Assembly (NCBI GenBank): GCA_027422505.1
Contig: JAPQWV010000017.1
Location: 19,283,501 to 19,347,500 of the forward strand
DNA length: 64,000 bases
Direction: 5' to 3'
Source: Craterostigma plantagineum
Taxonomy: Eukaryota > Streptophyta > Magnoliopsida > Lamiales > Linderniaceae
Positions 43,824 through 54,560 of this stretch are shown one piece after another. Position numbers and translations under genes: made by a program. The notes under the pieces are model-generated. The model saw only the letters and a program-made list of their open reading frames with translations. It did no database searches and was not told where the DNA came from. Every line of letters begins with the position of its first letter. Position 1 is the stretch's first letter.

Positions 43824-44181
43824 AGAAATCAATAAATTATAATAATTAATATTTAAAATTAACTAAATTATGAACTTACATTATAATTTTATTAAATTGA
43901 AACGTAAATATAAATAAAATTAATATGAAATTAATATTATTTTTTACTTTATTGTTATAAGAATATCAAATATTTAAATATAGTTAAATATTCTTTATTA
44001 AATAAATTATAAATAAATAGAAAGTGCGACACAATTTTTGTGTAGAAAATTGTGTGTACTCTACATCTACAGTATCTGCTAATCAACACAATATTAGTGT
44101 TAGATGTAGAGTCCTATTGCAGTAAAAACTTACTTTATTTTTGTGTCCTACACAAAAATGAAGTACCCGTTGGAGATGCTC
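43824..44181. mobile_element. Truncated inverted copy of the GAGCATCTCCAA MITE
   Basis: Read on the minus strand from 44181: GAGCATCTCCAACGGGTACT, then CATTTTTGTGTAGG and ATTGTGTTGATTAGCAGA, matching 27034-27200. TTA follows at 44182. The far end is missing; it abuts the Harbinger MITE. Confidence 0.75.
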
Positions 44182-44345
44182 TTATTAAGGTTCATGGCCT
44201 AATAGAAACGCCATTGTATATCAATTGTAATTTTATAAGATAATTACCATTATAACCTTCCTTATTGTCTATTTTTAATTAAATCAGTATTCCTTCTTAT
44301 CCACTTAAATACGGTAATATAAATAAATTTATGAAAAAAAACCAC

Positions 44346-45821
44346 TTAGCTGTGGCTTTCGCTTAATTCACGTTCAAACTCCTTCCACTTTGTTCTCGTG
44401 TAAACCTTCGCCATTTGATATTCCATTGGCAACTGCGCCTTAATATCTGGATGCTCATTAACATCAACATGATCAGCCAATAATTCTTCGTGTCGCTGGT
44501 TTCTTAGAGCTCTGTTGAAACGGGTGATAAAATCCATCAATGAATTCTTTTTCAAGATGTATTTCTTGAGAAATGAATGAGCACTTTCAGATCTTTGGCT
44601 ACTAGACATACCAGCTGAAAACACATGATTAAAATATGCAGGAACCCACTTCGCTCGCAATCCATACATCATCGACAACCACTCATTCTCTTTCAGATTG
44701 CTTACCATGATAACATCTGCCCAAGATCCTTCAAACTCATCGGGTGTCGTAGAATCGACAATGACTTTCTTGATAGTTCGATAGTGGTCACGAAAAGTCA
44801 CTGGTCCTAGTTTGTCAGGGAACTTGTTCAGTATATGCCACAGACAATATCGATGTACTGTTTCAGGGAAGACATGAGCAATGGCTTTGGACATAGCCGG
44901 ATCTTGATCAGTAATGATAATGTTTGGTGCCCCTTTTTCCATAGATTTTACGAAGCTGTTGAACAACCAAGTGAAAGACTCAATTTTCTCGTCGCTAAGA
45001 AAGCCACAACCAAAAATAGTAGTTTGGTGATGATGATTAACGCCTACAAAGGGGGCAAAAATCATCCCGTACTTGTTGGTATTGTAGGTCGTATCGAACA
45101 CAACTACATCACCAAATATATCATATGCCATCCTAGATATAGGATCAGCCCAAAAACATCTGATCAATCTTTTCCCTGAGTCTGTCTCATATTCAAAGAA
45201 AAATGCTGAATTTTTTTCTTTCTCGGATTGAAAAAACTCGACTAATGTTTCTGCATCGATGCCCTTCTCTGAATCCTTTATGCCTTTCTCAAAGTTTCTA
45301 ATATCTCTTTCTGTACACCCAATTTGAACAGGTCCTCCGTACTCTATCTCCAACAAACGCATTTGTTGACAAGTTGGCACGTTTGCTTCTGCAAATTGTT
45401 GAGTCAATGCTTTCTTCGCAGCTGAAATATTGCGATGTGAACGTAACAAATGTACCTTTGAAGGACTCGAGAGAGGATGATTGTGACTCTCTGTTAGAGA
45501 ACTAACAACCCAAGAAGCGCCAATTTGTGCCTTAACAATTGAAACTCTTGCCATGCAACCAGTTCTAACTAAACCACGAGATCTTTGCTTTTTTGATTCA
45601 TCACTACTGCCCTGTGACACTCGATTTGTATCTTTATGGCCTTCTTTTGAGCAAACGAACTGTTTCCATATAATCTCATCTGTCGTCGTACTCTTTTTGC
45701 TTTTACTCATTCTCGCACTGAATCCAACCTCCCTTGCATATTGGTTGTAAAACGAAAACGCATCATCTATTGAGGTAAATGTCATCCCAGGTGTTGGCTT
45801 TCTTGCATTTGCTATTTGCAT
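44346..45821 (-). CDS. FAR1-related MULE transposase (491 codons)
   Basis: Intact ORF on the minus strand. Residues about 20-130 form a FAR1 DNA-binding domain (FSFYNQYAREVGFSARMSKS; zinc ligands in FVCSKEG, TGCMARV and HNHPL). Residues about 210-420 are the MULE DDE transposase: VVVFDTTYNTNKY (D243), IIITDQDPAM (D305 or D307), HRYCLWHI, and SSQRSESAHSF (E412). The catalytic set therefore looks complete. FAR1/FHY3-type proteins usually continue into a SWIM zinc finger; here the ORF ends at ELSESHS shortly after the DDE domain, and MITE-rich DNA follows, so the C-terminus is probably truncated. It lies between the MULE terminal repeats and would bind and cut them. Confidence 0.9.
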   Translation of the reverse strand: MQIANARKPTPGMTFTSIDDAFSFYNQYAREVGFSARMSKSKKSTTTDEIIWKQFVCSKEGHKDTNRVSQGSSDESKKQRSRGLVRTGCMARVSIVKAQIGASWVVSSLTESHNHPLSSPSKVHLLRSHRNISAAKKALTQQFAEANVPTCQQMRLLEIEYGGPVQIGCTERDIRNFEKGIKDSEKGIDAETLVEFFQSEKEKNSAFFFEYETDSGKRLIRCFWADPISRMAYDIFGDVVVFDTTYNTNKYGMIFAPFVGVNHHHQTTIFGCGFLSDEKIESFTWLFNSFVKSMEKGAPNIIITDQDPAMSKAIAHVFPETVHRYCLWHILNKFPDKLGPVTFRDHYRTIKKVIVDSTTPDEFEGSWADVIMVSNLKENEWLSMMYGLRAKWVPAYFNHVFSAGMSSSQRSESAHSFLKKYILKKNSLMDFITRFNRALRNQRHEELLADHVDVNEHPDIKAQLPMEYQMAKVYTRTKWKEFERELSESHS

Positions 45822-46299
45822 ATGTGTAGATTATCATCACCCCTCGATTCTTCCATCTACTGTAAAATCAATACCAACCGTGAAAAAATATTGAAAAATA
45901 AATATTCAAAGAATAAATTAATGAGGAACACGACAATTATACAGGCATGCTAGAAATAATAGACAAGTCTAAATTGCTATTACTCAAAAAATCATCCGTA
46001 CGAAGCTCACACCAACTAATTGATATCAATATAGAAAATAAAAATCTGGATTAACAAGTTCAAGGCTGGGTAATAATAATAACATACTAGAAAGAAGATC
46101 GTTGATGAATTGGTGAACTGTAAGGTCGACCTTGAGTTTCAATGATCAAATTTGACGAAGACAGATATTCCCCACGGATCAGACAAAGAAAATCTCCGGG
46201 GGTGCCGACGCCTGGGACTGCGGCAGAAGGCTCCGGCGGACGACGCCGGAGGACGGCGGCGAGGAGGACGGCGGTTGGTGAGGTGGATGAATTCTGAGC

Positions 46300-46633
46300 C
46301 TGGGCGATCAAAACAGACGTACTATTGCAAGGACGACGGACTCCGGCAATTGTCCCGGCAGTCTCCGGCGATTGTCCCGGTTGTCTCCGGCGATTTCCCG
46401 GCGATTAGGTCGGCGGTCTCCGGCGAGGAGGTTGGAGGGTGCATGTGATTGTCGATCGCTGATGGAAGAGAAGAAGCACGTAAGGGTAATTATAATCAAC
46501 CCTAATAGTAATTAAATGCTATAATTTTATTATTATTTTAATTTAATTATATATAAGGAAGGATACTTATGTGTAATTGCCACATAGGAGTGCTCATATA
46601 AGGTGCTCACCTATGGTGAACACCATATCATTG

Positions 46634-46636
<3 letters not shown>
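46300..46636 (-). repeat. Right terminal inverted repeat of the MULE
   Basis: Reverse complement of the left arm: CCGGTTGTCTCCGGCGATTT, GTGATTGTCGATCGCTGATG, AAGAAGCACGTAAGGGTAAT and finally GGTGAACACCATATCATTGC. Confidence 0.85.

Positions 46637-46687
<51 letters not shown>
46637..46687. repeat. (TA)n microsatellite
   Basis: About 25 TA dinucleotides just before the ATG of small-gene copy 4. Copy 1 has a short TATATATATC at the same place, so this seems to be an expanded leader motif. Confidence 0.95.
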
Positions 46688-46688
<1 letters not shown>

Positions 46689-46689
<1 letters not shown>

Positions 46690-46735
46690 TGGTTTTTCCA
46701 ACATTCACAACTACTAAAAATCTAACATTTTATAG
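46689..46735 (+). pseudogene. Small array gene, copy 4, only the first codons left
   Basis: ATG at 46689 reads MVFPTFTTTKN, matching the start of copy 1, then the sequence jumps to DNA like the 3' flank of copies 3 and 5 (from about 46735). Nearly the whole coding region has been deleted. Confidence 0.65.
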
Positions 46736-47365
46736 TTATTTATATTGAATTGGGTAGTTATTTTTATATTATAGTTGCATCACGGTTTCAAAATCTAACA
46801 TTTCTTTAGTCTGTTATACAAAATACTTCGAAGAGAAACCTTCGTATCCAAGAAGATTTCGCGAAAGAAAAATGCTCAACTTCGTCTTCCGAACTAAAAT
46901 TGGAGAACTATAAGGAAAATATATTCATGTGGTGCATTCATTGTTAGTATTATTTCAGAGCATCTTTAATGTTTTTTGACTGGTGACAAATTACATATGA
47001 TGTGAAAGATGGCATTGGCAACCATAGATATTACATCATTTTTCTAATCAAATATTAAAAATTCAAAAATCTATCATATATTTGTAACACTATGTGTAGC
47101 CCGTGCTACGCACGGGTTATATTTTGTGGTAAAATTGAAACAAAGTTATCCAAATACAGTACGTGAATCGGAAGCCTCTTCCTCCTCTTTCACCTCGCTG
47201 AAGTTCAAAGAACCTGAGATTCTCCCGTCTGAGTCACTACAAAGCCGCCACTACAAATTTACATAACAATTTGAGGTTCTACAAAACCTCAGATGCAAAA
47301 TAACAATTTTACATAATAGACAAAGCCGATCACTACAAAGTTGAGGTTGAAAAAAGTCTTATCAT

Positions 47366-47950
47366 ATTGAAAAATTTTTTTTGCTCGGCCCAGCCCCGCC
47401 TCCAGCCGCTCATGACCGCCCCCACGCTCTGCCGCTGTGCCTCCATTCGTCCCTCCGCCACCGCCGGCTCCATCGCATCGCTGCCCCCGCCTTGCTGCCA
47501 GCCGCCTCGTCGCCCACCGCCACCTCGCTGTCCGCCACCTCACCTCGCTGCCTCTGCTCTCCCCGCTGCCAACTGCCACCTCGCCGTCGCCAGCCTTGAG
47601 GTCCCCGTTATGGGACCTCATCTCTCCCGACCCTCGAGTCAGGAGTTTTTCTCCCTTGTGGGCCCCAAGTCCGATGAAGATAATACCCTGACGTCGAAGG
47701 CCAAGTTAAAGTGAAGAGTATCGTTGATTTAGCTTAATCGTTTTTTCGGTTATATGTTCTTTAGTTCTTGGTCGTAGATAAAGGGTTTTGTTTTCTGTCG
47801 GTTTTTTGTCCCTTGTGGAACCTTTTCTCCCCAAGTGGGAGTGTTGTTCCCTTGTGGGGGTGCTCTTTGTTCTCCCGATTAACGATGTACCGGTGAGAGG
47901 GCTATTTAGCCCTGTATCTTTTGTTATTAATACAAGCTATCGTTTCGAAA
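47366..47950 (+). mobile_element. Non-LTR retroposed insertion, about 585 bp, in Helitron 3
   Basis: A 15-bp duplication aaaaagtcttatcat flanks it (47351-47365 and 47951-47965), and its 3' end is an A-run after TACAAGCTATCGTTTCG. These are target-primed reverse transcription marks. The 5' part is very GC-rich and Pro-coding in one frame; the 3' part (GGGCTATTTAGCCCTGTATC, then TTGTTATTAATACAAGC) resembles plant L1 LINE 3' ends. It is either a 5'-truncated LINE or a LINE-mobilised transcript. Confidence 0.75.
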
Positions 47951-48119
47951 AAAAAGTCTTATCATAATCACTCGTGAAAGTACATTATAGCACATTTAGC
48001 AAGTCTAACTATTGTACATTATAACAGTTCAATACATGAGAGTTCAATTTTCCAGTTCTCCTGTAGATAGTAATTGTAGCATACATGAGACTACAATTTT
48101 TCCAGTTCTTTTGTAGACG

Positions 48120-49600
48120 TTAACGATACGATTTTTGCGAACTTCTTGAGCAAGGTGCCAAGCCTGCTCTTTTATGCCTTCAGTTGTACCAATGAACACT
48201 TTCCTGCACAGATAAATCCAACCAGTAATTGTAAGTCTTGTCCCTTGTCGCTAACCCAAATCGGAGGATATTGCCTGTGTAAACAATTGGAACTCCTTTT
48301 TATTGAGAAAGAAGTCTTCCTTGATCTCAATCATCAGCTGCTGTTCATTCCTATAATTTAATGGAGAAGTTCAGTATCAAACATTTTTCACCTCAGATTA
48401 AGTGCATTATTGGTACCTGCTGTCTTGTATTATTCAACCTCATTAGAAAATGTTCTAATCTGATAGATTCGTGTGTAAGAGATCAATATAGCATGACTCA
48501 ATATTTTAAGACTATTTAATTAGAGTGGTCATGTCATATTTATGCATATGACTTGTTCAGCAAAGCTCATGCTTCTTCTCAACAACTTTCTCGGCTTTGA
48601 CTCTAAGCTTTCTCAGCTGCCTCTTATTCCCGTACACTGCCAACCTCTACTCTCACATTCCTACAAGGAGTTTTAAATCATACCCAATTAAATTATCAAT
48701 ATATGTAAAAAAGACATGTCACCAACTTGCGCTAATCGCAACATAATAATTCGAACCAATTTCTAAGAAGAGCTTTCCTAAAAGACAATACTTGTGTCCA
48801 GTTTGAAGCCTCATAAACTTGTTATCGTCGCAATGTATATAATGAGTTCGCATACTACATAAAACACCACAATGGTTTCATGCAGGTTTTGTTATAGTTA
48901 ATATCCAAGAATAAGATTTAAAAAACTCACTTGAGAACATCGAGAGTGACAATCCTCTTGATCTTGTCATACAACGTGAGGTGCCCAAAACACCTTCAAT
49001 CGAGCTAAAGCAGCTTCCCCTCCGTCAATTATGGCACAACCCACACCAATTTCTCTCATCTCATGGAGGCGATCTCCATTAAAAAATACGAACTGCTGAA
49101 ATTTCACATGGGCCATATTACCAAGATTCGAGCGTAATGAAGGGTGATGTGAGCCCTTTCATCAATAAATCCAACGACACAAGGCCCGACTCGCATATAA
49201 TATGAACTTCGCGTCACGGTAAACAATATAATAAGAATGATGACAGGTGTCTTTCCGTTTTTTGAAAATATGCATTCTGCTAGATATCAGACCTGCAAAT
49301 GACTCTTCGTTGTTAGTGAGCGCATCTACATGCATTAGTTTTCTCATCTGCTTAGGAATAGCATCTGCAATAAAAAATAATTATTGATGATCATAAGAAA
49401 ACGAAGCATAAAAAGTAGTCTCAAAATTAGTTTTCGGACTATTTTTAATGGTCTCGTGTAAGAATTCTAAGCACATCGCAAGTAATCATCCTAAAATGCA
49501 ACAAATTAAAAAGCTCCAAAAATTTACACTTGGAGGACCTTCTAGATGTTCTCGTGCAACGACGAACCTCCGGTGCAGCTCAGAGTGACCAGCTTGGTCT
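48120..49600 (-). pseudogene. Exon-like islands of unknown gene(s) in Helitron 3
   Basis: On the minus strand several protein-like stretches appear between stops: REIGVGCAIIDGGEAALARL (about 49060-49000), MRKLMHVDALTNNEESFAGL (about 49347-49288) and GKVFIGTTEGIKEQAWHLAQ (about 48210-48150). They share the strand of the amidophosphoribosyltransferase piece. I cannot name the source genes. Confidence 0.3.
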
Positions 49601-50164
49601 TTTTTTTTCTTGGCAACTTCCATCTGTTTACCAAGACTTACCATTAACAACCTCCATCGATTTCTATGTCTTGAGGAGAGAGAGCTTTGGTAGTTTTACT
49701 TGTAGCATGCGTTTATCTTCCTCCGTTGTGATCTTAGTGTTAATACTATTAAATTGAAACATCGGCAGCTAGCTAGCTGTTAAAAGGAAAACTAAAAAAC
49801 TATTTTATTGCATATTACCTTCGTCCTAATCACGTACGATAAATCACTGATTTGAAAAGCCTCGCTTTCAAGTAGGAGATTCTCTAGGTAATTATTGTTG
49901 CACATACTACTTTAAAAAAGGGCAAGCAAAACAACAAAGGGATATTCCAGTAGTTCTATGTCTCTGATCAACCGCTACAAATACTCCATGTTCTCATTAA
50001 GGATTGAAATAGTACGCTTAGCTCCAACATAACCATCTTTCTGAAAAATGTGGAATAAAAAGCACGGCAAATATAAGCAAAGAGAATATACATGAACATG
50101 AGTACATATAACAAAGGGACTTTAATGTATTATTATATCAATCACAATATAATTTTCTAATATA

Positions 50165-50420
50165 ACATTGCAAAGTTCCTCTATGGCTAAGATCTCAGCG
50201 ACGACCAGCCTTGATTCGTAGACCGACCGTCCAAAGATCACGGAGTTTGGGAGGGGAGATGTGCTCGAAGATGCAAGATTTGGGCTCGTGGGGGGCAACC
50301 GCAACTCTTCTTTGCCTACCATGAGAACTTCGCCGGGGTAGACTTCTCTTTCGTAAGATGCATCGATTAGGTCCAATGCACCGGTCTTTGAGGCTAACAG
50401 GAATCACGATGCCATATTTA
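50165..50420 (-). pseudogene. Amidophosphoribosyltransferase (purine biosynthesis) fragment
   Basis: Minus strand, two frames: ALDLIDASYEREVYPGEVLM, then PKSCIFEHI, then LPNSVIFGRSVYESR and AEILAIEE. This is the conserved segment of plant amidophosphoribosyltransferase (PurF/ASE) joining the glutaminase and phosphoribosyltransferase domains. At least two frameshifts separate the blocks and neither catalytic end is present. A captured fragment in Helitron 3. Confidence 0.75.
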
Positions 50421-50779
50421 GAAGACTACTTAGCGGTGCAAGCAAATTATTTCACCGATACATATTTGCAGTATCTTACATATGTTTAGCATCGGTCGAG
50501 CAACATAGCAGTTAGGAGTTATGAGACTTCGTTAATAGTTATGAGACTGTTTAGCTGCCCTATTTTGGGATAATTTAACTGTAAGACTATTCATTTGCCC
50601 TATTATTAATTGGACGAAGGCAAGGTAGCCCAAGTAATATTGTTATTAATTGGCTGAACGCAACGTAAGCCCAAGTAATATTCACTCATTTTGTTTTGTT
50701 GATGTGTCAGAAGGGGAAGACTTTGAGTTGCTGAGGTGTCGTCACAAGAGAATACCTATCAATCTTTTATATATATAGA

Positions 50780-50835
50780 TTAAAATATATCCTATAAATA
50801 TCACATTCAAAATCAGAATAAACATAAAGATTAAA
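50780..50835 (+). promoter_or_regulatory. Promoter remnant of small-gene copy 5
   Basis: 56 bp left between Helitron 3 and the GTAC-array transposon. It contains CCTATAAATATC, the TATA box equivalent of copies 1 and 3, and the leader ATTCAAAATCAG. Confidence 0.6.
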
Positions 50836-51562
50836 GGCAAATCTACACTTAAATCCCTCCTCCCCAAACTACCAATCAACTAACTCCCCCACCCTCGTTT
50901 AGTTATCATAAAACTCCCCATTTCAAACATATATATCAAATACCTACCCAATGGACAATTATAACCTTGTAAAACATAAATATTACTAAAAAATCAATTG
51001 AATTAGTCAACACCCCAACTTCCACCATTTTCACCTTCAAACCAGAGACGAGAAAGAGATGACGAACGAACGAGCAAGCTTTCACTTTCAAACACCCGTG
51101 TAAGGAGAGCGAACGAGCTAGCTTCCACGAGCAAGCTTTCACGAGGAAGATTCCACCATTGTTGAACGCATAAGAAGGAACGAGCGAGCTACTGTAAGCT
51201 TCCATTTTTCGACTTTTTTGGCATTGGGGTTAATGTAGAGCTTAGGACTTCGATATGTGCATTTCTTCAAGGCTTTCATGTCGGGCAATTTTAATTTCTT
51301 TGATTAGTGCTTGAATTTGGGGTTTAGGGCTAAAATTAGAGTTTTATTTTTCGTTATTCATTTCGGTGTTTTGATATCTTCCAAATTAGGGTTTCGAGAT
51401 AGAGAACAAGCGTGCAAGCTTTCGTTTTCCAACACATCTGTTGAACGAGAGAGAGACATAGTAAGTTTCGACTGTAAGGTAATTGCTTGTTGTCATGGTG
51501 TTGTATGTTATTCGAATATGGTACTGTTTGTTCATGAGTTTTGGTACTGCATTACATAATTA

Positions 51563-51820
51563 ATGGTACTTTATTTACGTACACGAGGGAGTAGAATCCG
51601 GAGGGCGTGGATTGCGTCGTACATGTTCCAATGTCCATGGTTAAAATACATCGCCAGACCTATAGATCGTGGAAAGTATCTTGACGATGTCGAAGTCGAA
51701 GCATATCGTTGCTCCATGGCTTCCACAATATTAAGAGATCATATTGGTTTTTATGTTCCACTTGTTTTGAATGATATTATCAAAGTTCGTAAGATTTTAG
51801 ACTTGAGACTGTTGTTCTGA
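51563..51820 (+). CDS. Conserved ORF of the GTAC-array transposon (85 codons)
   Basis: Open frame MVLYLRTRGSRIRRAWIASY then MFQCPWLKYIARPIDRGKYL, DDVEVEAYRCSMASTILRDH and LNDIIKVRKILDLRLLF. The region is also present, decayed, in the left copy at 15050-15320 (-). Upstream (51040-51560) has short A/G-rich and C/T-rich tracts but no obvious TATA box. No signal peptide or zinc motif. It could be a tiny element-borne gene or an exon of a captured host gene. Confidence 0.45.
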   Translation: MVLYLRTRGSRIRRAWIASYMFQCPWLKYIARPIDRGKYLDDVEVEAYRCSMASTILRDHIGFYVPLVLNDIIKVRKILDLRLLF

Positions 51821-51929
51821 GGTTGAGATTCAATGAACCTGTTCTTAGACATTTTTTATGTTTCTGAGGTTGAGGTTCTGCTTGAGACTTGTTCTATGCT
51901 CCCATTATTTTGATAATACCTGAAAAACG

Positions 51930-54560
51930 CTTGTAGTACCAATATTCATATATTTGTAGTATTAATATATAGACGTTTGTGGTACCATATAATAAGCTAA
52001 TGTAGTACCACGAGTAAGTTACTTGTAGTGTCTTTACCAGATCAAAAATAATTCGGATGACGTCGAAAAATTCATACCCAAATTTGTAGTACCAATACAC
52101 ATATATTGTAGTACCAATAAATAGATATTTGTGGTATCATATCGTTAGCTAGTGTAATACCATACGTAGGTTACTTATAATATTGTTCCTGTGCCATGTT
52201 TTTTAACTATCGAGACTCGTACCTTAATTTGCAGCACCAATATACATATGTTTGCGGTACCAATAGTTAGATGTTCGTGGTACCGTACGGGTAGCTACTG
52301 TAGTACCGTACGTAGGTTACTTGTAGTATCTTACTGTACCGTGTGTTTTAACTATCGAAACTCCTACCCTAACTTGTAGTACCAATATACATATTTTTCC
52401 AGTACCAATATATAGACGTCTGTGGTACCATAACGTACGCTAGTGTAGTACCACGAGTACGTTACTTGTAGTATCTTTTACCGTACCACGTTTTCAATTA
52501 TCGAAAATACGTAGATTATTGTGCAAATAAGGCATGAGAACTTCCAAAATACGGCAAATATAATTAAACACAGGGTAACATAAAATATAGACACTAACTT
52601 TCAATCGATTAAAAATCATAACTATTTAGTAAGATGTTCTTACTAGTATCATAATAAGCAGAAAGAAAGTTGGGATTTCAACGTAATAATCCATTAACAT
52701 TGACCTACTAATACTGATACCAAATCATCAGTAAAGTGTTTATAACTATAGTAACATAGTCACAGACCAAAAATAATTCGGACGGTGTCGAAAAACTCCT
52801 ACCCAAATTTGTGGTACCAATATACATATGTTTGTAATTCCAATATATAGATGTTCGTGGTACCATACCCTACGATAGTGTAGTACCATACGTATGTTAC
52901 TTGTAGTATGTTTTTCGTACCATGTTTCTAACGATCGGAATACCTATCCAATTTTGTAGTACCAATATGCATATATGTATAGTACCAATATATAGATGTT
53001 TGAGGTACCATATCATAATCTAGTGTAGTACCATGATTAGGTTACTTGTAATATCTTTTTCGTACCGCATTTTAAATTATCGAAAACGCGTAGATTATTG
53101 TGCAAATAAGGCATGTGAACTTCCAAAATACGTCAAATAATAAAATTAAAACACATGGTAACATAAAATATAAACACTCACTTTCACTAGATCGAAAATC
53201 TTGACTACGTAGTGAGATGTTCTTACTAGTATCATAATAAGTAGAAAGAAAGTTGGGGTATCAACGTAATAATCCCTAATTCTAAATGTTAGCCCACCAA
53301 TATTGATATCAAATCATCAGTGAAGTATTTATAACTATGGTGACATAGTCAAGGACCAAAAATAACTCGGACAGCGTCGAAAAAGTCATACCCAAATTTG
53401 TAGTACCAATATATATATATGTTTGCAGTTCCAATATGTAGATATTCGTAGTACCATACCCTACGATAGTGTAGTAACATACGTGTGTTTGTGGTATCTT
53501 TTTTCGTACCACGTTTCTAACAAACGAAAATTCTACCCAAATTTATAGTACCAATATACATATATGTATGGTACCAATATATAGACGTTTGAGGTACCAT
53601 ATCATAATCTAGTGTAGTATCATGGGTAGGTTACTTGTAGTATCTTTCCCGTACCACGTTTTAAATTATCGAAAATGCGTAGATTATTGTGCAAATAAGG
53701 CATGAGAACTTCCAAAATACGGCACATAATATAATTAAACACACGATAACATAAAATATAGACACTAAGACAGTGTAGTACCATACGCATATTACTTGTA
53801 GTATCTTTCCGTACCATGTGTTTTAACTATTGAAAATCCTATCGTAACTTGTAGTACCAATATACATATGTTTGCAGTACCAACAGATAGATGTTCGTGG
53901 TACCATATATTTAGACTATGTAGTACCATATGCATGTTACTTGTAGTATCTTTCCGTACCATGTGTTTTAACTATCGAAACCCCTACCATAACTTGTAGT
54001 ACCAATATACATATATTTGTGGTGCCATTTGTAGATGTTTGTGGTATCATATAATAAGCTAGTGTAGTACCATTAGTATGTTACTTGTAGTATCTTTATC
54101 CATACCACGTTTTTAATTATCGAAAGTGCGTAGATTATGGTGCAAATAAGGCATGTCAACTTCCAAAATACGGCACATAATAAAATTAAACACACGGTAA
54201 TATAAAATATAGTCACTAACTTTCGATCGATAAAAAATTGTTACGATGTAGTAAGATGTTCTTACTGGTATTGTAATAAGGAAAAAAAGTTCGGGTTTCA
54301 ACGTAATAATCTTTAATTCTAAATATTAACCCGCCGATATTGATACCAAATCATTAGCAAAGTATTTGTAACTATGGTAACATAGTCACGGACCAAAAAA
54401 AAATTCGGAGGGCATCGAAAAATTCTTACTCAAATTTGTAGTACCAATACACATGTGTTTGTAGTACCAATATATAGATTTTAGTGGTACCATATCGTAA
54501 GCTAGTGTAGTACCATTCGTAGGTTACTTGTAGTATCTCTTTGTACCAAGTGTTTATTCA
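51930..54560 (+). repeat. GTAGTACCA-rich repeat array, right copy
   Basis: Reverse-complement counterpart of 6070-8514 and 13822-14960. The block beginning GTAGATTATTGTGCAAATAA recurs at about 52510, 53090, 53683 and 54130, a higher-order period near 575-595 bp (the third unit is shortened). Between these lie 100-150 bp subunits with TTACTTGTAGTATCTTTCCG and CTTGTAGTACCAATATACAT. Hundreds of GTAC words result. Confidence 0.88.

Larger units (their letters stand above)
41717..46636 (-). mobile_element. MULE (Mutator-like) with FAR1-type transposase and long terminal inverted repeats
   Basis: Outer ends GAGCAATGATATGGTGTTCACC (41771) and its complement (ending 46636) lead into inverted repeats of roughly 330 bp that include GTGCTTCTTCTCTTCCATCA and CGATCGACAATCACATGC-type sequence on the left and the complement at 46300-46500. 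The left end is preceded by a partial duplicate of the same terminus (41717-41770). The element encodes a FAR1/MULE transposase on the minus strand. No clean 9-bp duplication is visible, perhaps because the right flank is a TA microsatellite. Confidence 0.8.
47090..50779 (-). mobile_element. Helitron 3 (minus strand), about 3.7 kb, with an amidophosphoribosyltransferase fragment
   Basis: On the minus strand the 5' end is TCTATATATATAAAAGATTG (50779 inward). The 3' end is a CCCGTGCGTAGCACGGG hairpin followed by CTACACATAG at 47090-47099, a variant of the CTAG ending. It sits between A (47089) and T (50780). Joining the flanks gives TTAAAATATATCCTATAAATATC after A, which matches the unfilled upstream region of copy 1 (about 17450). 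It contains a non-LTR insertion and exon-like fragments but no Rep/helicase. Confidence 0.78.

Noticed and set aside
47367..47714. Pro/Ala/Ser-rich ORF
   Set aside because: GC-rich low-complexity 5' part of a retroposed insertion, open in several frames on both strands; no protein family evident.
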